This document shows positions 23,641 to 36,200 of a stretch of 64,000 bases of DNA, in pieces. The notes under the pieces are model-generated. The model saw only the letters and a list, made by a program, of their open reading frames with translations. It searched no databases and was not told the DNA's origin. The DNA is taken from assembly GCA_024138015.1 (NCBI GenBank), contig JAMXBB010000009.1:96721915-96785914 (forward strand), read 5' to 3'. A program made the position numbers and the translations under genes. This stretch comes from Lumnitzera littorea (lineage: Eukaryota > Streptophyta > Magnoliopsida > Myrtales > Combretaceae). Positions within the stretch are counted from its first letter, which is position 1, and every line of letters starts with the position of its first letter.

Positions 23641-24420
23641 TTCGGTTAGTGGTACGGTTATGGAACTGAAGTTCCAAATGAATCTCTGATAAAACAAAGC
23701 CAGACCATGGAAGCTCTTGACCTCGGTAACACTAGTTGGCATGGGCCACTCGAGAATAACTTTGACTTTCATGTCATCAACGCAAACTCCTTCCTTTGAA
23801 ACAACATACCCGAGGAATATAACATCGCTTTGGCAGATCATACATTTCTTCAAATTGTTGAATAACCTCTTAGTATAGAGAATGTCGAATACTGATCTTA
23901 AATGCTTAACATGGGCGATGAGGTCAGCATTGTAGAGTAGAATGTCATTGAAATAAACCATAACACATTTGCCAATCGGTGACCTCAGCACATGATTCAT
24001 GAGCTACATAAAAGTACTTGATGCATTCATCAGACCAAACAGCATCACCATCAATTCGAATAATCCATCCCTTGTCTTGAAGGTCGTCTTCTATTCATGT
24101 TTAGGTCTCATTCATATTTGGTGGTAACCACTCTTCAAGTTAATCTTAGAAAAGATGCAAACACCATATAACTCATCAAACATGTCATCAAGTCGCGAGA
24201 TCAAGTATCGGTATTTAATAATGATCTTATTGATGGTTCGGTTGTCAATGTACATTCTCCATGACCCATCCTTTTTCAACACTAGTGTAACTGGCACGAC
24301 ATAAGGGCTCATTCTATCATGAACATATCCACCATCCCCCAACTCATCCACTTGTTTCTTCAGCTTAACCACCTATTTGGGATTAAGCCTGTAGGTAGGT
24401 TAGTTTGGCAACACAACTCT
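23596..24420 (-). pseudogene. Element A reverse transcriptase
   Basis: Minus strand in two open pieces. 24112-24372 has KKQVDELGDGGYVHDRMSPY, LVLKKDGSWRMYIDNRTINK and RLDDMFDELYGV with FSKINLKSGYHQI. After a frameshift, 23596-24000 has MNHVLRSPIGKCVMVYFNDI, then LFNNLKKCMICQSDVIFLGY and FHGLALFYQRFIWNFSSI. The catalytic box is YFND, with the first Asp of YFDD lost. The length and order match a gypsy RT. Confidence 0.9.
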
Positions 24421-25050
24421 TAGCTAAAGGTCAATGCAATGTTCAATGCCGCTTAAAGGTGGTAAGCCTTTTGGCATCTCGATAGGGAATAGTTTAGCAT
24501 ACTTGTGTATTATTATTTGCACTTCGGTAGGTAAGCTCTTGACTTCTCTTAACTCCAAAAGTTTCCTGACTAAAAGGAGCATACATTCCTCGGCCTTGAC
24601 TTCTTGGGCAAATCGAGCTTAGGAAATCGCTAAGGACTTTTGCTATAATGACCTAGCAACCTTATCTTGTGTCTCCAACACTTCCTTAGGACTCATAAGG
24701 GTTAGTATAACCTTCTTCCTGTCCTTTTTGAACATGTAGGTGTTCTTATACTCATCGTGTAATACCCTTAAGTCAAATAGCAAGGGTCGGCTAAGTAAGG
24801 TTTACTCATTCAGCCAATGAATCTTGTACGGCTTAAGGTGTGAAAGGGTTGGCAATTTCATGGCCTTCATTACTCCCTACACTATAACATTGGTACAACT
24901 TTCTTCATCAATGATCAAGGTACATAGCTTACCATTCACTCGGTAGTTCATATGGAAAAGATTCTCCCTTTATGTATTCTCGTTGGTTACAAAAGTGCTG
25001 AGAGATCAACGCACAACAAAATAGTACTCAGCTCTAACTTCAGGAGGTAT
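24421..25050 (-). pseudogene. Element A retropepsin region and linker to RT
   Basis: Minus strand. A retropepsin-like segment reads NGKLCTLIIDEESCTNVIV, where the family has IDGGSCTNV, so the catalytic Asp is kept and the next two residues are Glu. It is followed by LSHLKPYKIHWLNE, DLRVLHDEYKNTYMF, KKDRKKVILTLMSPKEVLE and LPPLSGIEHCIDL, the linker into RT. Several stops, including one after NVIV. Confidence 0.8.
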
Positions 25051-26349
25051 AAGGGCCTTGGGGTCCTCTTGAAACTCCTCCAGCGTTGGATTAACTTCCA
25101 CTTCTTCCTCTCCTTTACTAACACTCTCCACCTCGAATTGAGGCTTGTCTCCCTTGATTGTCATGATATGTTGGTTCGGACATTGACTAGCCACATATCA
25201 ATAATTGAGACACTTAAAGCACTTGATCTCTAGGGTCTTCCTTTCTGAGTTTTAACCTTGGTCTCTTTGGACCTCAAGTTCCTCAGCCTTGCCTTTACCT
25301 CGGCCCTCTTTAAGATGGCTCGGCACTTTTCCTCGGCAGTCTACCTCGAAACTGTTCTGTATTTAGCCATAATCTGATTGGCTTAGTGTGCTACTTCTGT
25401 TCGGTAATCCAAGTCAACTAATTTGGCTTTGCCTTTGCCTCTTAACCCTCTATGCCACTCAGATGGCCTTATCTAGACTCCCAAGTCTCTATAGCTCCAC
25501 AATATGACCAGCCTCAATCTTGAGCTTAGAAATGAATTGAATTGTGGTTTGGGTTTCGAGTTTGTCGATGTCACATCGAATCATTAGCAACTAAAATTCC
25601 CATACATACTCATCTACTGAGTTGCCACCTTGCTTCAAATCTTGGAGGCGTCGAAAGGTGTCTAGTCCATAGTACTCTAGAACAAATCGATTTCTTAGAA
25701 CTTTCTTCATTTCATTCTACATTTGAATCTCTTGGCATGCTCTCTAACGAATGTTCTACAACTTTTTCCATTGTATAACTGCATATCTAGAAAATTTTAA
25801 CGCAACTACTCTAATATTCACAACATCCTCATAGTCATAAAAGCCAAATATCTTTTCAATCTTTTCCTCCCAATCTAAGTAGCCATCAGCATTGCTAGAT
25901 CTATTAAATCTTAGAATCTATACTTTTAGATGCCTAGCTCCTCAGGGTGCCTTTAGGTCACGCTCTTCAATAACATCATATTGTTCCTCCACATTAAACT
26001 CCTCGACTTCATCCAGCTCAAGTCTCCTTCTCACAACTCTATCAACATGACGGGGTAATGCTTGGTTTAAAGGAATAGGTTCTAGGGCTTGCTGCTCGTT
26101 CATTTGTCATCTCGGCCTATCTGGCATTTCTTAACCCTATTTAATGACAAAACTCTCTCACGGCCCAATCTTTAAGACTATTTGCACCAAGACAGTTAAA
26201 TTGGCTACAATAGTAGCAAGGTCTTGCATATGCTCATTAGTAATATGTAGTGTTTGTTGGGTAACACGACCATGACCACGACCACGACCATGAGCATCAC
26301 TCTCGACATCGTTAATCTCTCCTTGGATGCTAAGATTCGACATCCTCAA
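25051..26349 (-). pseudogene. Element A gag with zinc knuckle
   Basis: Minus strand. The start at 26349 (MRMSNLSIQGEINDV) is 188 bp inside the 5' LTR. An Arg-Gly-His run (DAHGRGRGHGR) follows. The gag body includes YLDWEEKIEKIFGFYDYED and LRNRFVLEYYGLDTFRRLQD, the retrotransposon gag domain. The zinc knuckle at about 25185-25230 reads CFKC...YVASQC, where the His of CCHC is Tyr. A KGEEEVEVNPTLEEF acidic stretch precedes protease. Frame broken by several stops. Confidence 0.85.
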
Positions 26350-26513
26350 TACAAAGCTTCAAAAGACACTCTTCACACAAGAATTCCCATACTCACAAAA
26401 AATGTTAGTCAAATATTGAACTACAACTTGCTCTATTCTTCTAAATGAAAACAAAGTATAATAAGCAACAGACTAATAGGAACTATTGTAACATAGCTTT
26501 CGGTCTCAACCTT

Positions 26514-26530
26514 AAGCTCTGATACTAAGA
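26514..26530 (-). other. Element A primer-binding site (tRNA-iMet type)
   Basis: Minus strand TCTTAGTATCAGAGCTT, six bases inside the LTR, matches the TGGTATCAGAGC primer site of initiator tRNA-Met apart from one change. It confirms orientation and the inner LTR edge. Confidence 0.85.
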
Positions 26531-26536
26531 ATTATA

Positions 26537-27488
26537 TGATGTGCCTATAAAATTAGTTATCACTAGGACTTACTGTAGGAGATGAGAACTAAATGAGTCC
26601 TTTGAAGTATCGAAGAAAATAGAATGGTAAGGTCAACAAATTGAATGCAGTAGCTAATGTAAGGCTGCTTAGAGGATATGACTCGCCTACGAACATAACA
26701 CGACTTGGCACTTTCTTGATATAATGCACAAGCTAATGCTAGGGTCCACTCTCCACTAATCTTAAGCTACTTAGCAAGACTAGATGAGGGTATGGAAATG
26801 GACTTAGAAAAGAATGTCTTGTAAGGACTAAGTATATTCAATGTCTATGTAGAATGTATGATGTTCTGGCTACAAAGGGAAGGGACTATTTATAGTAAGT
26901 CCCTAGGGTAACATTACAATTAAGGAAAGTTACAAAAGGCATACATAAAAAGGGGATTCCTAATACATACGAAAAAGGATAAATAAGACAAATGACAAAA
27001 ACAGAAAATAGTACAAAGTCAAGTGAAAAGGATACGTGCTTGCTTGTTAATGGTCTCGTATTAAGCAATCTTTGAGCGTTGTAGTTGAGTTAGGTCATGA
27101 TATGGTAGCATTAAGTTGTAGAGATGAGTAAGAAATGCCGTAAGTATTAGTAGTAGGCTAAAAAAGAAGTACTCAGCTAATAGGAGCCTATTTTTTGGCA
27201 CTCAGCAGGAAGCTCTCAGCAATTGAAGGTCCAAGCAAAACTTGGTGTGTAGGGCTTGAGTCCTCACCATTCAGCAAAGAGTTCTTGGCAAAAAAGTAGT
27301 TGGCATTAGCACAAGGGTTAGAGCAAAGCAAGGTATACTCGCCTGGAGCTCTTAAGGAGTTTAGCTACCATTCTACTATATATTGTTTCTCATCCTCGAC
27401 AAGTTAACGAGAGAGAATTCTTCTAGTAAGGGACTGGAGGCTTCTTAGGCATATGCGAGTACGTGGGCCAAAGGTTGGTAATCCTTTA
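26537..27488 (-). repeat. Element A 5' LTR (L1)
   Basis: Plus strand TGATGTGCCTATAAAATTAG ... GGTAATCCTTTA; the minus-strand 5' end has TA where TG is expected. The TATA box on the minus strand (ACTATAAATAGTCCC) is at about 26881-26895 and would start transcription toward gag. It aligns along its whole length with 21005-21956. Confidence 0.88.
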
Positions 27489-27493
27489 ATGCA

Positions 27494-28469
27494 TCCCTTA
27501 GTTACACAATGTACGTTACACCTCATTATGGGCTAGAAGAACCTATCATTTAGCAAATCATACGATCTTTGTTCCTTAAAGTTTCTGGAAAGTCCTCCAC
27601 TGTGTACTTCTCTCACCAGTAGCTCCCTTATAGAACAAGTCGACACATATAACTTACTACCTTAGGACAGATATCTATCCTCTACATAGTACTCATCCAC
27701 CACTCTTCCTTCTCCATAGTGCTTATATATAGGCCTAAAATGAGAATTATTTTGATACTACTCTTTAATGCCTGCAAACGCTAATAGCCTGGTCAACAAC
27801 TCAATGAGTAGAATATGTTTCCTTGATAGAGCATTAGTAACTACATTATTTTTGCCTCGCTTGTACTTAATGACAAAGTTAAATCTCTCCAAAAATTCAA
27901 CCCATCTAGCCTAGCAATTAGAAAGCTTGGATTAGCTCCATAAATACCTTAAGGACACATGTTTCGTATATATGACAAACTCTTTTGGCAAAAGATAATG
28001 TTACCATATACAAAAAGCTCAAATCGGGGCCAAAAGTTCTTTGTCAGACATAAAATAGTTCAATTGTGCTTCTCTAAGCTTCTTGCTATGATAAACAATA
28101 AGTCAACCTTCTTGCATCAACATAGCTTTAGTGTGGAAACTTGACGCATTGCATTCAAGCTCAAATACTCTATTAAAGTCTGGTAGAGCCAAGATTGAAG
28201 CTGAGGTCAACCTTACTTTTACCTCGACAAAATTCTTCTCCTCTTTCTCTTCTCACTTGAACCTTGAATTCTTCTTTATTAGCTCAGTTAAAGGCATTAC
28301 GATTATGTAGAATCCTTGGATAAAGTGTTGGTAAAATGATGCTAATCCATAAAAACATCTCACCTCAGCATAGGAGGTCAAGGTCAGCCATTCGATAATA
28401 GCTTGTACCTTCTCTTCATTTACTCTCAATCCTCTTCTTCTAACTTCATATCTTAAGAAGATCACTTCT
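27494..28469 (-). pseudogene. Element B integrase zinc finger, RNase H and RT C-terminus
   Basis: Minus strand. The RT end at 28253-28465 reads EVRRRGLRVNEEKVQAIIEW, then VRCFYGLASFYQHFIQGF and PLTELIKKNSRFK. RNase H (about 27770-28250) is heavily broken, with LAFAGIK-like and YVSTCSIREL pieces further on. The integrase N-terminus reads LLVREVHSGGLSRNFKEQRS, ending at the zinc-finger Cys interrupted by element A (27489-27493 is the target copy). On the other side, 28470 is the edge of the SIRE solo LTR inside RT. Confidence 0.78.
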
Positions 28470-29894
28470 TGTTGGTCCTGTATAAGATATCAAGAGGGGA
28501 GCTAAATTGTTATCTTTAACTTTTTGAAAAGTTTTTTGGTGTAAGAAAAATAAAATTTACCCCTCTTAATAACTTATAATGGTGAATAGTGATATTTAAC
28601 AATTTAATACACAACAATTAATAAAGCAAATTAAAAGAGTAAGGAAGAAGAATATCAAGTAGAGATTTCATAGAGTTTTGACCTCTTACCTATTGCTCTC
28701 TTCTAGCTCTACTGCTGAGAACCCAATCTATTTCATCGGTGTCATTCCACTTAATCTACTAAATCAAATCACAAAAAAAAAAAAGAAAATTATAAGCGCT
28801 CGTTACATATGGACTTTACAAAACTTTACTCTACCTATCTAGCCTTTCTATAATTTAGGATAATACAGATGTACAGAGTACAAATGTATTTGTCTTAGCA
28901 CTCAGACAACAAATAATAATTGGAAATTACAAGTGAGAACAAAAATATAAATCTTAATTAATTTTGCTCAAGATAGAAACGATGAATGTTGAATAATTTG
29001 CTTCAGTAGAACTTTCTGAAGAAGTTACTAAAAGACTTTCTGTGACTTTTCAAAAGGTGTAATCTTAATCTCGATTTTGTGTTTTGTGAGAGATTTTTTT
29101 TTATAGTATCTATACGTTTTGAATCTTTTCTCTTTTATATTAAAATCTTCCAATAGCTAAAAATTTGAAGATTAACTTTTTTATATCTATCCAATCATTA
29201 GTTTGCTAAAGATAATCCTTGGATATTTTGAGAGGATCTTAGTCATTTGAATTTCAAAACAACTTTCCTTACTTTATTTAGATCAAATAAACTTTAATCC
29301 ATAACCACCAGATAATCTTTTGATTTGAATTTGTCATGGAGATATGCCTTATCAAAAACTTTTGGATAAAACTTATATTCAAGATTTGAATTTCCATAAA
29401 ATCCTATTCAACTGTATTCTTATCCATATTTGTGCCTATCTTGATTTTTCAAAAATTAATTCACTTAAAAATCCCCAAGGATCATGATTCTATCTTAAGT
29501 GAAATGGGATCAAGTATATTTCACTAATACACTCAATCTAGTGAAGCTAAGCCTTAATTAATTCGAATTAAAAAATAATGTCATATGTTTCGAGATTAAC
29601 CTTCTGAATGACCTTTAGAAGAGTATCAATTCTTTCTTTCTTTTAGGCTTCTGAACCAACTTCTAAATGATGTGTTACACTACTTATGCTTATAAAGCTT
29701 TTGAAATACTTTTTGAAAAATTTCAGATTGTTCTCTTTTTAAGTCAAGTCAGATCTTCTTAATAAGTTTTTAAAGAAAACTTAGATTTGCGAAATTAAAC
29801 TTTCTAAGAACCCTTCTAAATGCTTGCAATCTTAATGATTCATTAGCATTTATCCTTTTTTGTTATCATCAAAATATATAAGAGATATCCAGCA
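28470..29894 (-). mobile_element. Solo SIRE Ty1/copia LTR
   Basis: 1,425 bp. On the minus strand it starts TGCTGGATATCTCTTATATA and TTTTGATGATAACAAAA, the common 5' phrase of SIRE LTRs, and ends GGACCAACA. It aligns with the SIRE 5' LTR at 7575-8985. The flanks CTTCT (28465-28469) and CTACC (29895-29899) are a weak 5-bp duplication (3 of 5), and the element B RT frame resumes across it (NKCCFY to EVIFLRY). No internal copia sequence remains, so it arose by LTR-LTR recombination. Confidence 0.8.
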
Positions 29895-30996
29895 CTACCT
29901 AATAGAAACAACATTTATTCAAGTTTCCAAACAGCCTTTTTAGTTAGAGGACATCGAAAATAGCACTGAGATATTCAATGTGCATTGCTATGTTGGCACT
30001 GTAGACAAAGATGTCATCAAAGTAAATGACAATAAACTTTCTAATTAGATCTCTCAATACATAATTCATTAGTCTCATGAAAGTGCTTAGGGTGTTTGAT
30101 CACTTGAAAGGCATGAACATCCACTCATATAGGCCATGTCGGGTCTTAAAAGTAGTTTTCCATTCTTCTCCTTTCCTCATTTGAATCTAGTGGTATCTAG
30201 ACTTCAGACCAATCTTACTGAACACTCTTGCACCACTCAACTTATCCAACATATCATTTAGCCTTAGGATGGGGTATCTATATTTGATCGTAATCTTGTT
30301 TACATCTCTACTATCTATACACATATGCCAAGTTCCATCCTTTTTCGGCAAAAGCAACATCGGTACAATACAGTAGCTGAGGCTCTCCCTCACATATCAT
30401 TTTTTTAGTAGTTCATTGACTTGTCTTTAGAGCTTAGTAGTTTGTTTAGGATTCATCTGATAAGCTGGCTTGTTCGGCAAGGTAACACCAAATATCAAGT
30501 CAATGCAGTGTTCAATGCTTTGGAAAGGGGATAATCCCTTAGGAAACTATTTTGGAAACAAGTTGGCATATTCATCTAATAATTCTCTGACTTCTAGGGG
30601 TAGCTTACCCCATTCCTTTAGCTCTAACAATCCCTTGATCAATAGAAAATTTAGCACATTGGCCTCAATAGCCTTTCATAGCTCGACCCTACTCAAAACT
30701 AAAGTCTTCTTAGATCCTCGAGTAAGTTTAGCTTGTAGCTTATAGCTTACTAACTTGACTTGGCGTCATAGGGTTCAACGTGATCTTTTGCCCATCTTCT
30801 TTGAACACATTAATGTTTCTAAAACCATCATGTATAACTTTCCTGTCAAAAAGCTAGGGTTTGCCTAGTAGAATATGAGACACATACATGGGTAACATGT
30901 CATAGAGAACTTCATCAAAATAATTTCCAATGAAGATCGGCAATAATAATTGCTAAGTGACATGTAGTGCTCTAATCTCATTCAGCCAATGCAACT
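29895..30996 (-). pseudogene. Element B RT core and protease end
   Basis: Minus strand. The RT core at 30187-30393 reads RESLSYCIVPMLLLPKKDGT, WHMCIDSRDVNKITIKYRYP and RLNDMLDKLSGARVFSKIGL. The catalytic box near 30020 is YFDD (VIYFDDIFVYSANI), intact. The linker at about 30470-30760 includes LRASEPIEA-like and LLIKGLLELKEWG pieces. The protease end is KLHWLNE at the right edge, where element D interrupts; the frame resumes at 49651. Stops split it. Confidence 0.8.
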
Positions 30997-33900
30997 TGAT
31001 GCGTGGCTATAGCTAAGAACAAACAAGGTTAATCGTAGGGGGTGTGTCCAAGCTGCATAAAAGCTTGAAATGAGTAAGGGATTATATGTAAAAGAACAAG
31101 AAAAGTAGGATAAGCAAACCCACGAACAACTCCAAATGATATGATGCACCAATAGAACTTTTAAGAACTCACGACATAACTCGATATGACATACAAGATG
31201 ATTCAATGAGGTTACCCGCCACCTAACATTGCTTAAGGGTTAGGATATTACATTCCTGAAGCAATAAAGTCATAACAGCCCTACCGTATAAACCATTTTA
31301 AGATAGAAGCTGACATTTCTGCTACTATCTTAGACTATCTTAGACTTGATTTATACAAGGCGTCAATGACTAACTTGCTTTGAAGTAAACAGTTGATAAA
31401 TAAACATGTTATCTACTTATGAAATTATAAAAAATACATATTTACACTAAAATAATTTGAGTATATTTTAAGATTTAGAAGCCTAATTATAATCTACTTG
31501 AGAAATACATAAATTATTACTAAAAGCTTTAAAGATAAAATCCAAACTATAGAGTGTAATTAATCATCAGGTTTTTATCCTCACTCTTTAGGATCTAGCA
31601 ATTGCTAGCTTTTAGGGTGGTGTTATGGTCGCTTCTTAGCTAGCACCTGTAATGACATCAATAGGGATGCGAGCAACCAACTGCTCAGTAAGTTGAGATG
31701 AAAACTTAAAACTATACATCAAACACAAAAAGGGTTATCAACTAAATTAGTTAGATGAAATGCATGTAAAAGCAAACACCATCGTACAATATTATCTGGT
31801 CTATCATGAGATTAGAGAAATTACACCCACTTTAATCAAGATTGAAAAGTTTCCATGTTTATGCAACAACTCATGACTAAATCTAAGCTTGTGCAATGGA
31901 GACACCACTCCTTCTATGATTACTTTTAAACCATTGACTTCACCCTTGCCATGACCTTTTCGCGTATCACTTAGTTTGTTAAGGATGAAGAAGGGACCTA
32001 TTATGCTATCCAATGCTATTCCTTTCAAAGGAGTTGGTATTTGGCCAAAGAACCTAAACATTACCCCTAATGGGTTACTATGCGAGTTCGATTTAGAAAT
32101 ACAAGTCATATATTTAATTAAATCCGATTTAAGGTGTTCAATCATTTCAAACAAATCATACAAATATAAGCTAAAGTAGTAAGCCATTAATCATATCATC
32201 ATACTTAGAAACAAAAACATACAGGCATGCGTACAATTAACTGTTTAGCAAATACAACCAAGTACAATTTCAAGCCTTCGAGTACTATAAATTAGTACTC
32301 CAAAATATAGTAATATATTAATCCTAACTTACATAGGCTATCGCCGGTAATCCCTATAATATAAATATTGTTTCAGTACTCGTATAATTATTTTATAGAA
32401 GCTTTAATCGATATTTCCTTATGTTATCTTTAGTTTAGCATTTTATTATACCTAAATATTCAGGTTTTTAAATATTTTACATTCATTCTTAATTTAAGCT
32501 AAGTTCTATTTCAATTTTCAAATTGGTTTCTAAATTAAGTTGTAATTCAGTTTCTGATTACGGGTTATATGGGAACCCTAAAAACTTGTTTTAAACTATA
32601 ATATGAAATTAATCATATTAAAATTGGGTATTCTAAATATCGCATTTGATCTTTAACTAGTATTCTAGTCTGTATAATACTCTAAAATCTTAATCAACTA
32701 TCGATTTGGCTCTTGATATGAGAAAAATTTACATTTTTCATATAATTATATAAATTTATATTTCATATCATATTTATTTTATATTAATATTATTATAATA
32801 TTATCAATTTTAACATAATATTTTCTATTCATTAATTTCCTATATTTATATATTATGTGTTATTACATAATTCACTCATAAATAACTTATTTAATACTTC
32901 TAATACTACATATATCGTCCTTCATCATCCAATAATATATCAAATTTCTATTATATCCTAAATTAGAATTTTATACCTAATTACCTTAAATTACAAAATT
33001 AACTTAAAATATACCATTTTACCTATTACATATATACTACATTATATACTACATAATATACCTAATAATTACATCTAATACTCTAAATGTTACAAATATT
33101 ATACTACATCAGGATTTAATATCTTAAAACATCTAATTATACACTAAATTAGTAATTACTCATTTAATTGCTTAATTAACTCAAAATCACTTATTTTATA
33201 TATCATTTTAAGGCATAAAAATTATCTAAAATAGATTTCTAAAAAAAGTATTCATAGTACTATTTTAATTACTTTAACTAACACAAAAATTTTGAGCTCA
33301 AAACTAAACCCTTAAAGTTATTTATTTCTAAATCTAACAAAATTCGGGTTTGTATGATTTCTTAAACACAATATATTTCTAGGCATAAATTCATAAAACT
33401 AAAATTTTCCCTAAATCTTTATACATAAAAACCTCATAATACTAAATTTCATAATTTTTCATAATTATTTAATATTTTTAATAAATAAAATAAAATTGGA
33501 GGGAAAATTGGACTCATCAACATTGGTTGCTCCAGCCACTACCAGCTACTAAGGCCATGTCGGCTAGCTTGGGCACTGCCATCACCGTTTAGTGGTGGTG
33601 GCTATCCATACTCAAGTGCTTGTTAGGTGTTGGTTTCCTTTTACTACCCTATTTGTACTATATTTTTTTAAATTTTTCTAAAATTATTCTCTTCTCTCTT
33701 GTTATTTTCTCTCTAATTTTCCTAAGTTCTTAATTGATCAAATGAAGTTTGTGAAGTCATTTTCTAAATTTATTGTGGTATCTAAGGTTTATTTTTAATT
33801 TATTTGTTCTACGTGTCATTCTTATCTTCTTTTTTTCACTTTCTACTTAGGTCAATTTGATTGGTTGAATTTCCATTTTCCACTTCTAAGTTGCCATTTC

Positions 33901-35044
33901 CCATTTTTGGATAAGCCCACATGTTTTTATAATTTTCTTGGTTTTTCCTTAATTTTTATGAATTTCCTTTAATTAATTAGCATTATTTTAACATATTTCG
34001 GGTATTTTATGTAATTTCTCCTTTTTTTACCTACATAAAAATACATATATAGTAAAAATAAATACTACTAAATATTATTTATGTTATTTTATTATTTTTA
34101 GTGTGTATATAATTTATTTCAATTGATTTTTTAGTTATCAAAACTCATTTTACATGTTTTCAATGAATAACTAATAATATATATAATTCAATATTATTTT
34201 ATTTAATTATTTATTATCCTAAATCTAAACTCACAAGATTATTTTTACTAATATTTTTAGTTTGGTCATAAAATTTAGGTACTTGACCGGACAATTTGCT
34301 TAATCGCCCTATACTTTACAAAGCTAACCCTGAATACTAGATTATAAGGCTTACGTAGGATAAGAGTAAAGAAAGCAAACAAGCTGCAAAGTAATGTTCA
34401 CAAAGGGAAATATTTAGTATATTAATGATGATATCAGGTGTAGTAGTAATGAAATGCAACTACATGTACAGTGGGTATTTATACCCAAGAAACTAAGGCA
34501 ACTTACTTAAAAATGGAAAAGACAAAAAAAGTAATGCCCCAAAGAAGTAATGAACAAGGAATATAAAAGGGTAAATATGAATATGAATATTCAAGGAAAA
34601 GTAATGATTGAGTGCAGCAGATTCTCTAAGTAGGCCTAAATACGTAGCAGTAATGTATTGGTGACGCCTTTGGAAGATATAGACAAAATAGTACGATCAT
34701 GATAGGTGGTCGAGCAAGATATAAGCTCATCCAAGAAGGAGTGGTTGCAAACATATGTTAGATCTCTCATCCTATTGGCGTTAATGTTACTAAGCTTAGG
34801 GTTAGCCCGGTCATGACCGATCAATGGTATGTGAAGGGGTAGGTTGCAAATAGAGCATTCGTTTGGTTAGCACATAATTTCCGAGAGATATTTAGTCACT
34901 TAGCTTGGCATAGGGAATTGGCCAACAACGTAGAGCAACTTGGCTTTAGTAGGAGTTGGTTGGAGCAGTTGAATTTACATTGTTAGTCTTTCAAGACCTT
35001 GAGCTTGACTACAAGTTAAAGGTTTAATAGCTTAATTTCTATCA
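30997..35044 (-). repeat. Element D 3' LTR (L2), interrupted by solo LTR S1
   Basis: The L2 sequence is 30997-31245 plus 34361-35044, about 930 bp. It starts TGATGCGTGGCTATAGC and ends TTAATTTCTATCA. The break lies in the phrase CTTAAGGGTTAGGATAAGAG, which is intact in related copies (for example near 48940-48960). A polypurine tract AGAAGGGAA lies next to its end on the minus strand. Confidence 0.88.
31246..34355 (-). mobile_element. S1: solo LTR, Tekay/Del-like, 3.1 kb
   Basis: Flanked by a perfect 5-bp target duplication TAGGA (31241-31245 and 34356-34360). It aligns with S2 and S3 over the whole length: the left GTAACAGCCC and GTAAACCAT phrases, a TCTAATCTCATGA block, the GAAGGGACC block, the GGGATGATC-type block (here partly deleted) and the GC-rich block at 33519-33640. 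The LTR edges are TA...CG instead of TG...CA, so it is the most decayed of the three copies. The minus strand is the LTR sense strand by its end motif. No internal domain follows. A 127-codon minus frame (31804-32187) lies in the segment shared with S2 and is not a known protein. Confidence 0.82.
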
Positions 35045-36200
35045 TTCCCTTCTAGTTGATTTCGATTTAGGACCAAATCCAGCTAGTCTTTGTTCAATTA
35101 TCCTAAAGGGTGATAAGAACTAAGTTAAGCAATGTTAAAAGTGTTTGAGACCCCATAATCTTCGGGTACTTCCAATCTATAGGCATTGTTGTTGATTTTT
35201 TGGAGGATTTTGTTCAAGCGGACAACCTGTTCTTTCTCTTACATGGGAATCTCTCCTTGCTCAAGTGTATCCATACTAGGTCTCCAAGCTAAAACTGTAT
35301 TGACTTCTTCCCCTTAGCCTTTTCTCACATTTTCTTAGTAATTTGGTCGATTTGCCAAGTAACTTTGTTGTATATGTCTTGTAGGGACTTTGGTTAGGCT
35401 CTCATGTCAAGGTCTTCTTGCTCGGATGTGGGTATAGGGGTATGATCAAGGGGTAACTTAAGATTAAAGCTATAGACAACTTCGAAGGGAGTCTGTTTGG
35501 TGGTGTCATGCACTGTACATTTGTAAGCAAATTCTACCATAGGTAAATAGACATCCTAATCAACTAAGTTCTTACTTACTATAGCTCAAAGCAGTGATCC
35601 TAAAGTACGATTGACCACCTTCGTTTGGCCATCAGTTTAAGGGTGATAAGAAGTGTTGTATAGTAGTTTAGTCCCTATCAGATGCTATAGAGTTCTCTAG
35701 AAATGGCTCAAGAACTTTGGATCGCTGTCTAAGAATACACTTCTTGGCATGGCATATAACTAAACAATTTCCTGCAAAAAGGGAGAAGCAATAGCTAAAG
35801 CATCGTTAGTTTTAGAGCAAGGCACAAAGTGTGTTATCTTATTGAATCTATCCACGACAACCATTAATGGATCTTTACCTCGAACAGTTCTTAGTAATCC
35901 GGGGACAAAGTCTATGCTCAGCTTAATCCAGGGTCTGGTCAGGATATGCAAAGGCATTTCTTTCTATTGTTTGGCTCAACACTTAGCCCTCTTGTGTACG
36001 ATATAGCCCTCAACAATTTGGTGTACGCCTTGCCTCATTCTTGGCCAGAAGAATCGTCCACTCAGTAGCTCATATGTTTTTCTCTCCTTAAAATGTCTAG
36101 AGAGTCCTCCACTACGGGCTTCCTTGATAAGCAACTCCCTTATTAAACAGGTCAACACACACAACTTTCTATTTTGGAACAAGTAATCATCTTTTACATG
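35045..36200 (-). pseudogene. Element D integrase
   Basis: Minus strand. The zinc-binding region at 35976-36182 reads RELLIKEARSGGLSRHFKER, KTYELLSGRFFWPRM and RQGVHQIVEGYIVHKRAKC, where the expected Cys pair of HHCC is partly Tyr and His. The core at 35760-35957 reads WIKLSIDFVPGLLRTVRGKD, then VVVDRFNKITHFVPCSKTND, with the first catalytic Asp kept. The C-terminus toward the LTR is broken. No chromodomain is evident. Confidence 0.85.

Larger units (their letters stand above)
21005..27488 (-). mobile_element. Element A: near full-length Ty3/gypsy (LTR family L1)
   Basis: 6.48 kb with two 952-bp LTRs, a primer-binding site, gag, protease, RT, RNase H, integrase and polypurine tract in the correct order on the minus strand. 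Left and right flanks GGGCA (21000-21004) and ATGCA (27489-27493) are probably a decayed 5-bp target duplication. It sits in the integrase zinc finger of element B. The two LTRs look about 85% alike by eye, mainly through transitions, so it is old. Stops occur in every domain and the RT active site is altered, so it cannot move by itself. Confidence 0.88.

Noticed and set aside
26254..26300. Short run of CATGACCACGACCACGACCATGA repeats as a possible CRISPR-like or satellite repeat
   Set aside because: It is the Arg-Gly-His codon run at the start of element A gag on the minus strand, not an independent repeat array.
31804..32187. 127-codon minus ORF in S1, partly shared with S2 (41126-41350)
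   Set aside because: It lies on the transcribed strand and might be translated, but changes between copies include frameshifts and do not look protein-conserving. Kept only as a remark under S1.
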